From: Gongronella butleri
Lineage: Eukaryota > Mucoromycota > Mucoromycetes > Mucorales > Cunninghamellaceae
Direction: 5' to 3'
Length of the DNA: 64,000 bases
Assembly (NCBI GenBank): GCA_025201375.1
Contig: JAIWZP010000072.1
Location: 1-64,000 of the forward strand
A program made the position numbers and the translations under genes. Shown here one piece after another: positions 56,656 to 64,000 of the stretch. A model generated the notes under the pieces. It had not been told where the DNA came from. It was given only the letters and a program-made list of their open reading frames with translations, and made no database searches. Each line of letters starts with the position of its first letter. Positions within the stretch are counted from its first letter, which is position 1.

Positions 56656-57216
56656 ATGGTCAAGATCATCTCTCTCACCGTCGCTGCAGCTGCCATGGCA
56701 GCGCCGTCATTGGCTCAAAGTAAGCATAAATGTCGCAAAATAGGAATTGTGATCTACTTTGCTTATCCATCGTCGACATTTCAGCGGCTCAGCCGAGTGT
56801 GACCAATAGTGCGATCAACTCCGCGGTTTCTGAGGTACAGTAAAAAAAAGAAGCACTGACACCTCGATCATCTTTCAAAGGAAGCGTCAAATTCTTAAAT
56901 GTTACATTTATCACCCTAGCTCTCTAAAGTTGGCTCAAGCATTCTTGCAAACCCAACTTTATCCAGCGTGGTCAGTGCATATTCTGCTGGCGGTGAAAGC
57001 GCATTGTCGAGTATCATGGCCAATCCGTCGAATTCGGCCATTGTCAGTGAATTTTCAGCCATTGCTTCTAGTCTTGAAGCCAATCCCACATATTCCAGCA
57101 TCCTCAACGAGATAACCGGCAGCCCTAGCAGCCACAAGTCTGCTGGCTCGACCGTGCGCCCCATTGCAGCTGGCGTTTTGGCCATTGTCGCGGTCATCGT
57201 TGTTGGGGTGCTGTAA
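56656..57216 (+). CDS. array gene 3: secreted GPI-tail paralogue
   Basis: Three exons (56656-56719, 56785-56834, 56920-57216) encode 136 aa. The signal peptide is MVKIISLTVAAAAMAAPSLA then Gln. Exon 2 is TAQPSVTNSAINSAVSE. Exon 3 has three NP-centred repeats: ILANPTLSSVVSAYSAGGE, IMANPSNSAIVSEFSAIASS and LEANPTYSSILNEITG, then KSAGSTVRPIAAGVLAIVAV as the GPI-type tail. It is most similar to array gene 4 in repeat order, consistent with a recent local duplication. Confidence 0.84.
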
Positions 57217-58012
57217 AGTCATGTGTGTGCAAACAGGCCGTGCCACCCTTTCCAAAATCTATGAATAAATAATTGAAAGCGCCAAAAATCTCGCGCGCAT
57301 CAACGTCAACACGCGTGTGACACAAAAATTGGGACTGGGATTCAAATCTGACTAAAAACACGCGATGCGCTCGGCCCGACTGCGCTCTCATATATTGCGC
57401 CACTCTCTCTCGATGACTTTCCATTATCACTCATTCAATTGTACTTCTTGCTACTGTTTTTAGCAATGATTTTGTCACATCGTGTATTTGAGCGCCTCAA
57501 TTTCTGATTTTCCTTTTTATAATTTTTGCCCGCACAGCCGCCAAGTGGCCAATTCGACTTTAAAGAGATTATTCCACGACACATACACAATGATTGAGTT
57601 AATTAGGAAAAAAAATTAAAGGGGAAAGAGCAAGGCGAACAAGGCAACCACTGCAAATTTTTGATGGCAAGGACGCCACAATGCGGCGTACCACTCCTTT
57701 GGGCCGGCGGGGCATGGGCGATCAATGGTAGCGCTGCTTAGACGTTGGCCCAGCCCTCGTGCGACGTGCTCTCTCTGCTTAGCATGGCCAAGCAGCACTT
57801 TTCAGGTCCATTGTTTCAAATCATCGGATTCTACAGGCTCTTTCTTAATAAAATGCGTGACACAAAAGCACGACGCGTCCATTGATCCCATGCTTCAACG
57901 CGCATCTGCAAATCACATATTTAAAGGACCCTCAATGGAGGTGTCAACTCACTTTTTTTTTGCAATTTTTCAAGTACTTTATACTTTTTACTCTCTTTTT
58001 CTGTCTGTAACT
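57217..58012. other. spacer between array genes 3 and 4
   Basis: No gene. It includes AATAAATAA near 57262 (probable polyadenylation signal) and a T-rich leader before gene 4. No recognised repeat. Confidence 0.45.
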
Positions 58013-58573
58013 ATGGTCAATATCGTCCCTCTCACCGTCGCTGCCGCTGCCATGATTGCCCCCGCTTTGGCTCAAGGTAAATAGAAATGATTTAGGTGCA
58101 AATTGCGCCTTTTTTTTTTGTCTTGCTCATCACGCTTTCTTTCATTCTTTTTGTTTAGCTCCTCCACCCGACAGTGCGCTCAGCTCCTTTGCTGCCGAGG
58201 TAATATGATAGCAAAGAAAAAAGCGCTGTCGCAGGCGTGAATGCAATGCACCACTCTCCAAAATACGCGTCTAATTCTCATATGCTTCATTCTTCTCTAG
58301 ATGTCTCAATTAAAGTCAAGCATGTTGGCCAACCCTACTTTGTCAAGCGCGGTTGCCGCCTACTCTACTGGTGGTGAAGCCTATTTGTCCAGTCTCTACG
58401 CCAATCCTTCCAACTCGGCGGTTGTCAGTCAATTGCAAGCCATTGGTTCGAGTATTGCGGCAAACCCCGCGATTTCCAGCGCCGCAGGTGCAAAGTCTGC
58501 TGGCTTCACCGTACGCCCAATTGCTGCTGGCGTCATGGTCGTTGCCGCCGTCGTCGGCCTGGGGATGTTGTAA
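58013..58573 (+). CDS. array gene 4: secreted GPI-tail paralogue
   Basis: Three exons (58013-58076, 58159-58199, 58301-58573) encode 125 aa. The signal peptide is MVNIVPLTVAAAAMIAPALA then Gln. Exon 2 is the shortest in the array (41 nt, APPPDSALSSFAAE). Exon 3 contains MLANPTLSSAVAAYSTGGE, LYANPSNSAVVSQLQAIGSS and IAANPAISS, then KSAGFTVRPIAAGVMVVAAV as tail ending GML. The AYS(A/T)GGE and ANPSNSA(I/V)VS blocks are shared with gene 3. Confidence 0.84.
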
Positions 58574-58915
58574 AACTAAAAAATAAAATAAAAAATATCG
58601 CCACGTGAAGCGCGCAAACGTCGACCATCCCCATCCCCCTGACAAAACTGTCAATAAAATTGCTGTGTGAGAACTTTATTGCGTCGGTGCTTAAACTAAA
58701 CCTAAACGAAGACAGCTTCTTGCATCAATCCCCAATGAAGGCGTGGCCGTGATGTTTCAATGCCAATTTATCCTCTAGGCTTAGACGGTGGTGCAAACAC
58801 GATCAGGAAGTGATGATTGAAAAAAAAAAAAAACAACCTCTTCAAAGACCCTTTTTCATTTTCTTTTTCCTTTGATTGATCCAAAGTCCTTTTTTTCTCT
58901 CAAATTGCAAACACG
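58574..58915. other. spacer between array genes 4 and 5
   Basis: No gene. The spacer has a probable polyadenylation signal (CAATAAAATT near 58653), an A run at 58820-58832 and a pyrimidine-rich leader. Confidence 0.45.
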
Positions 58916-59453
58916 ATGGTCAAATTTATCCCTGCTTTTGCTGTTGCCGTTGTCTTGGCCGCGTCCACCAATGCTCAAGGTAAGAGTACATCGCTTCGAC
59001 CAATAATTGTCCTGCTAATTCTCCTCAAATGTATTTCTTCTACAGCCCCTCCGTTCGATGATCCGAATATCGAGTCTATGATCTCGCAGGTAAAAAAAAA
59101 AAAAAAAAAAGGATAAGAAAAGATGCACGTGTACGCGTTCGTATGGAGGCTTTTATGCTAAATGTTGAAAGTAGGCGTCCCAAATAGCGTCCAGCATTAT
59201 GGCGGACCCTGCCATGCCCAGCATGATGAGCGAAATGTCCAGCGCCTTTGGACATCCTACCCAAGTGAGCTCAACGTCTGCCAGTGTTCAAACCCAAGCC
59301 TCCAGTGCGCTCTCCAGCACGAATGCCAACCCCACCGCAAGCACCACGGTCACGGGGACCCCTGGTGCTGCCACAGCCGCTGGGTCCACTGTGCATCCCA
59401 CTGTCCTCGGCATCTTGGCCATTGCCGCTGCTGTCTGCGTGGGCATGCTGTGA
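58916..59453 (+). CDS. array gene 5: most diverged secreted GPI-tail paralogue
   Basis: Three exons (58916-58979, 59046-59089, 59175-59453) encode 128 aa. The signal peptide is MVKFIPAFAVAVVLAASTNA then Gln. Exon 2 is APPFDDPNIESMISQ, ending in Gln, not Glu. Exon 3 starts ASQIASSIMADPAMPSMMSE and then becomes Ser/Thr/Ala-rich with only one weak NP repeat (NANPTAST), followed by AAGSTVHPTVLGILAIAAAV and a GML end. The acceptor GTAG at 59171-59174 was chosen because it alone keeps the frame. The repeat region is degraded but the exon pattern and both termini are kept. Confidence 0.78.
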
Positions 59454-59837
59454 AAAATAGCAAAACATGTGAATATAGAGCATGCTCAACTCTTTTTACC
59501 CGGAATCCCGTCTCTACGTCGTTGGCTTTGGCCAGAAACTACCATAAAAATTTCGGACTTCGGTCTGACATTCACTGCATGCAAGCGGAGAAATGAAAAC
59601 GCGTCCGGGAGCCCATTTCTTCAAATTTTGTTCAGGGTCAGTGCAACTTTAAGCACCAAAAACAGCAATGACAGGGGTTGCGCCATTTCCGGTTTAGATC
59701 TATTTTGATACCAATTGGTCCAACGACCTTGTCATACGCGAGTCCCGTATTTCTTGTGACAGCCAGCACAATGTATAAGGCCATTCAGAATCAAAAGCAT
59801 TTTTTTTATTTTGACTCTCCATTCAACATCTTGTCCA
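59454..59837. other. spacer between array genes 5 and 6
   Basis: No gene and no recognised element. A possible TATA-like GTATAAGG lies near 59771, about 67 bp upstream of gene 6. Confidence 0.45.
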
Positions 59838-60423
59838 ATGGTCAAATTTGCCGCTCTCGCCGTTTCTGCTGTCGCTCTGATTGCGTCGACCCAAGCTCAG
59901 CGTAAGATAGCATCCGTGCAAGCGCATTTGCATGCTGAAAACGCCTCATCATCTTGTAGTCACCAATTACCCACCACCTGGCCCTGAAATCACCGATCCG
60001 GCGCTTCGCTCGCTCGCGTCCGAGGTATAAAAAAAAAAAAAAAAAAAGGGGTCGTGACGACGCTAAGTCTGAGGTATTGACTCCCATTTTTCTTGGTTTT
60101 ACTCCATGAAACAGGCATACAAGGCGGAATCGAGCTTTTTGGCCAATCCGACCATTGCCAGCGTCTACAAGGATATGGCAACTGGTGGCCCCAATGCTCT
60201 CTCCAGCTACCTCGCTGACCCTTCCAAGTCAAAAATCTTGAGCGAGGTCTCTGCCAGCTACGAGCAGGTCTCCGCGAGCCTTTATTCCAGCTGGATGGCC
60301 AATCCCACGTATGCCAGCATCATCAATCATTCCAATGGTGGTAAATCGGCCGGTTCTACTGTGCGTCCCATTGCGGCAGGCATTTTAACCATTGTGGCGG
60401 CTGTCGGCTTTGGTATGCTTTAA
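59838..60423 (+). CDS. array gene 6: secreted GPI-tail paralogue
   Basis: Three exons (59838-59901, 59960-60024, 60115-60423) encode 145 aa. The signal peptide is MVKFAALAVSAVALIASTQA then Gln. Exon 2 reads LTNYPPPGPEITDPALRSLASE after the split Leu codon. Exon 3 has FLANPTIASVYKDMATGGP, YLADPSKSKILSEVSASYEQ and WMANPTYASIINHSNG, then KSAGSTVRPIAAGILTIVAA as tail ending GML. It has more charged and aromatic residues in the stalk than the others. It is the last member; no further copy is visible downstream. Confidence 0.84.
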
Positions 60424-60699
60424 ATCTTGAAAAAAAACGCACATCTCGCCTCAACCTGCTCCTTTACGTCTTACTCTCTACGTGAATCTAATAAAAAGAA
60501 CTTGTATGCTTTGATATGGCTTTCTTTAGCAAAAACCTCCCCCCCCCCCGAATTTTCACAAATCCAACGCTACAGTATCATACAGTACGGACCGATTTTT
60601 TTTACGCTTGCAGGAGCCCATATATTTGTGAATATGGATAGACAGGCAGAGCCGAACGAATATCATATCCGCCAAACCAATATCGAAAACGCGAGTTTT
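60424..60699. other. 3' flank of the array
   Basis: No gene. A likely polyadenylation signal (AATAAAAAG near 60489) and a C run (60539-60549) are visible before the tandem repeat array begins. Confidence 0.4.
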
Positions 60700-62030
60700 C
60701 AGAGTCATTGCACATCAACTCGCCGAGATCTCAATGCAATGTCTCCAAAAGCAAGCGCTTTCATCGTCTTTGATTACAGATTCATTTGAGATGACTCGCG
60801 CGTCGATAACGTTGGGGCTGTAGTTGCGTACGCTATCAGAATATACTGAACTTTACCTCCTTTTTGCTTGGCGCGTCCTCCGGATCTTGTTCATCGGGTC
60901 CGATATTTAAACTAGAGAATGCTGAACACAAAACGCCGGCGATGTCAACTTTTTTCAGAGATTGTATCATTCAGTCCTGAGAAAATTCGTTTTGCATAAA
61001 AACAGAGCCAAATCAGGATCAAAACGATACCTGAAGGCTAACTTGTCGAAAGATCGAAGCGATGTCCCCAAACCACAAGCGCTTTTACCGCGTTTGCCCG
61101 CTGGTTTATTTGACGTGTCTCACGAGTCGAGGCGCTCAGCTGTTGCCGCCGTACGAGACAAAATGCTGCTGATCGTACCCCCTTTACGCCTATGAAACTG
61201 CCACTTCATCAGAAACTCGCTCATCTGGTCCCAAATTTGGACCAGTTGATGGTAGACCCAGCTCTTCGGTGTTGTTACGTTTCTTCGCGAATCAGATCAC
61301 TCAGTCGCGAGAAAGATCGTGATTCATATTTGGTAGTGAACCCCCAGCGCAAAACAATATTTTACGCGTTTCTCTCGATGAGGCTGATTATTTGGCTCCG
61401 AATTCAGGTCAATGGATACTCGACTCAAAAATCAGACAATGTCAAGTTTTTTCCCAAATCGGATCACTCAGTCCTGAGAAAATGCATTTTTCATAAAATC
61501 AGGGCCAAACCAGAATCCAAAAGAGCCCTCGGGAGGGCTAACGCGCCGAAAACGTGAAGCGATATCCCCAAATAACAAGCGCTTTTACCGCGTTTGACCA
61601 CCGATTCATTTGAGGTGATTGACACGTCGGGGCGCTCAGCCGTTGTCGCGGCACGAGACCAAACGGTATTGATCTTACCCCCTTTACGCCTATGAAACTG
61701 GCACTTCATCAGAAACTCACTAATCTGGTCCCAAATTTGGGCCAGTTGATGATAAACCCAATTCTTCGGTGTTGTTAAGGTTTTTCGTGAATCAGATAAC
61801 TCAGTCTCGAAAAATCTCGATATTCGCGTTTACTAGTGAAAACCAGCGCCAAATAATATTTTACGTACGCGTTCCTCCCGATGAGTTTGACCATCTGGCT
61901 CCAAATTTAGACCAGTAGTGGATATATACAGTAATCGAGTCAAAACTTCGATCATTCCAAGTTTTTTCGCAAATCGGATCACACAGTCTCGAGAAATCTC
62001 GAAATTTGTGTTTGCTAGTATGCGTTTGGC
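60700..62030 (+). repeat. tandem array of a roughly 500-bp repeat
   Basis: Two full monomers (about 60965-61460 and 61461-61960) and partial copies on both sides are visible. CAGTCCTGAG starts at 60972 and 61469 (497 bp apart), and the CTTTACGCCTATGAAACTG block ends at 61200 and 61700 (500 bp apart). A partial upstream copy carries the AAGCGCTTT.ATCG and TTCATTTGAG.TGA blocks near 60750. Each monomer contains a second CAGTC-type subunit (61303, 61801), so it is a dimer of diverged subunits. No frame is conserved. The class is unknown and satellite-like. Confidence 0.8.
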
Positions 62031-63093
62031 GTTTTTTTCGTGTTTCGGGAATTCAGTACACGTCAAATCCTGTCTGTTGCGATTAAAAATTGCACGGATC
62101 AAACGCTTTATTTGCGGTGCAAAACTGTAAAATCCCAAGATCGTGAAATTGTGCTTTTTTGTGTATTTTCTCTGGCGCTTTCTGACGGATTTTTATTGAA
62201 ACAACAGAGACCAGGCGCGGTTCACTCTTGCAGAAATGACCACTCCAAATTGGAAGGTCCTGGAACACACACTTCAATTTTTCAAGACGTTGGTCTCCAT
62301 TGATTTTAATTCTCTTACCAAATGCTGTGACAATCTGCTGTAAGCAGCCAAGAAGTAGTGGGTGATTCTCGTCTCTCTTTCTTTCTCTACTGTAAAGCAC
62401 ATCAAAAATCATGCAGGTCAAATACGTATTCAAGTCAAGCGTAAACCCGTAATGACGAAAAACAATCGCGTTTTCGTACATTTTCTTGAGATTTGCGACC
62501 CGCCTAGCTGCTTTTCTTGATCGCATCTGGTGGAAATGAGCCGCGCTTGATGTTTGACTTGAAGAAAACGCCAATTCACAGCTCCATGTCATACATAAGG
62601 CTCAGGTTTCTTTCTTTTCAGCGCTGACCACATCGTCGTGACGCGTCGGATTACTTCTTTTTTTTGCTTTGCCACGTAACATTCGATCTACTGTTGGTGC
62701 TGTAGAAAACAGTGTGGTGGATGATTAAAAAAAAAGGCGTATAATCAATTAGTAAATGTCTTTGGCGGGGCCACATTGAGCAGTATTGTGTCACCAGTTC
62801 TTTTTGGCTCTTCCCTGCGGTCTGGGGTGCGCGTGTGTGAATGAATCATGCGGGAGCAATCATAATTTGCGCACTACAAGCGCGAGATCTGTCGGCATTT
62901 GAACCTTGAAATCATGTCAACTGAACGCATCAATTTTCCATCTGCCTGTCTCATTTTTTTCTTTTCCCTTTTTCACTTTGCACTCTGCCCTCTTCTCTCC
63001 CTCCTCCCTCCTCCCTCCTTTTTTTTCGACACTTCATTATTTCGTATACCTCGTCGCAGCTTTGTACCCTGAATTTGCGCTTATCTTTTATCT
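62031..63093. other. spacer before the mitochondrial carrier gene
   Basis: No gene is supported. A minus-strand open stretch (62592-62083) lacks recognisable features and partly overlaps repeat-derived sequence. The final 150 bp are the pyrimidine-rich leader with CTCCCTC repeats near 62998-63018. Confidence 0.45.
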
Positions 63094-64000
63094 ATGGCGC
63101 GCCCTCACGACACACGCTCTGAACGGACGGCCATGGTGAACGATTCGCTTTGGGGTGCGTCTTTTTGCCATCAGCTAACCTTGGTGGGAAAGAGGATCGT
63201 GCTGTTGTTGACGCTCTTTTTTTTGCATTTTGCCTTTTTTATTATAAAACAGCCAACCGAACTGTGCTAGCTGCGTCCAGTGCAGCGGTGGTGGGCGTCT
63301 TTGCTGGCTATCCCGTAAAGCGTCGTTTTGTCGGAGCGGAAATTGCGCGACAACACTCATTGCCACCCCTGTTCTAACCTTTTTTTTTTTTTTTTCTGTG
63401 CTAGTTTGATTCGGTCAAGACCAGGCTACAGAGCCAGCACTATGACACCATCATGGCGTGCGTGCGTCTGACATACAAGGAGGAGGGCATCCGTGGTTTC
63501 TTTCGAGGTCAGACCCGCGTTTGGGCGCTTTTTTTTTTGCATGGATGTGGCAAAACGAGGGGCGAGAGTGGGCTTACAGATCTCTTTTTTTTTTTTCTAT
63601 TCTGCAGGGATCCTGCCGCCTTTGGTGACGATCAGCATCATCAAGTCGATTTCATTTTCGGTGTACGAGGAGACAAAGATGTTTTGCAAGCAACGCGATC
63701 CTTATTTTTCGCGCGATACCCTAGCGGCGACAATGGCAGTATCGACTCTCAGTGGGTGGACGAGTGGCGCCTTTATTGCGGCGCTCAGCTGCCCGTTTGA
63801 GCTGGTCAAGATCCAAAAGCAATTGGAATTCCTGTTGCAAGCGAGCAGTGTAACCACAGGTACCACCATCGTGCGAACACCTGCTGATATGACCGATTGG
63901 AAACACCCACGCGCCATCCATACCATGGGCTCGTATGCCCAGACCAGCGCGCCAGCCCCTGTGGCGCCAACACCCGCGGCAGGGCGCACGGCCGCCCACC
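63094..64000 (+). CDS. mitochondrial carrier family protein, 5' part (cut by window end)
   Basis: Four exons are visible (63094-63154, 63253-63314, 63405-63507, 63608 to the window end), about 206 residues with the frame still open. The first carrier repeat signature is assembled across an intron as GYPFDSVKTRLQSQ, and the second reads CPFELVKIQKQ. Both fit the Px[D/E]xx[K/R] pattern of SLC25 carriers of the inner mitochondrial membrane. GIRGFFRG and ILPPLVTISIIKSISFSVYE are typical of the loop and even helix. The substrate cannot be judged from the visible part. The region after the second signature (63840-64000) is Pro/Thr/Ala-rich, unusual for the compact family. A second ATG at 63133 is also possible as start. 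Confidence 0.85.

Noticed and set aside
62083..62592. 169-codon minus-strand frame beside the 500-bp repeat array
   Set aside because: Partly repeat-derived, no signal, domain or splice pattern, and no T-rich leader.

Overview
The window looks like nuclear DNA of an early-diverging fungus, most likely Mucoromycota; that placement is an inference. The genes are densely interrupted by short GT-AG introns (about 50-130 nt, a few of 330-500 nt). Many introns carry a poly-A run just after the donor and a poly-T run just before the acceptor. Coding DNA is richer in G+C at third positions, while leaders and spacers are T-rich. The gene set is fungal: an ERG25-type sterol oxidase, a PEP4-type vacuolar protease, an ADP1-type ABC transporter, a DUF2433 protein and an ITC1-type ISWI partner.

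Layout. 1-2457 is repeat-bearing spacer. 2458-10078 is a compact housekeeping block: VPS60 (ESCRT-III), an F-box/WD40/UIM protein, RPB12 on the minus strand, eIF2B-beta and a DUF2358/C6orf136-like protein. 10079-15174 holds a dispersed repeat, ERG25 (minus) and a 1.5-kb foldback element with arms of about 450 bp. 15175-25009 holds a probable mitoribosomal protein mS26, a PAQR/IZH membrane protein (minus), a TALE homeodomain factor, a 14-exon EGF-ABCG transporter and a Nudix diphosphoinositol phosphohydrolase (minus). 25010-29838 is a transposon graveyard: a 590-bp hAT-type MITE with a perfect 8-bp target duplication, a 233-bp TA-flanked MITE, a second element with hAT-like ends, palindromes and older repeats.

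29839-53209 returns to genes: a small secreted protein (minus), a GDSL-like protein lacking the nucleophilic Ser, a homeodomain protein, a DUF2433+RRM protein, PEP4, eL37, ITC1 (WAC/DDT), a mitochondrial ADHFE1-type enzyme and a SulP/SLC26 anion transporter.

53884-60423 is the most striking region. Six head-to-tail paralogues encode small (109-150 aa) Ser/Ala-rich secreted proteins with a signal peptide and a hydrophobic C-terminal tail of GPI-anchor type. All share a three-exon structure with a first exon of exactly 64 nt, and I recognise no named family. Downstream are a roughly 500-bp tandem repeat array (60700-62030) and the 5' part of a mitochondrial carrier gene cut by the window end.

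Exon coordinates were worked out by hand from splice consensus, reading-frame continuity and family knowledge. No search was run.
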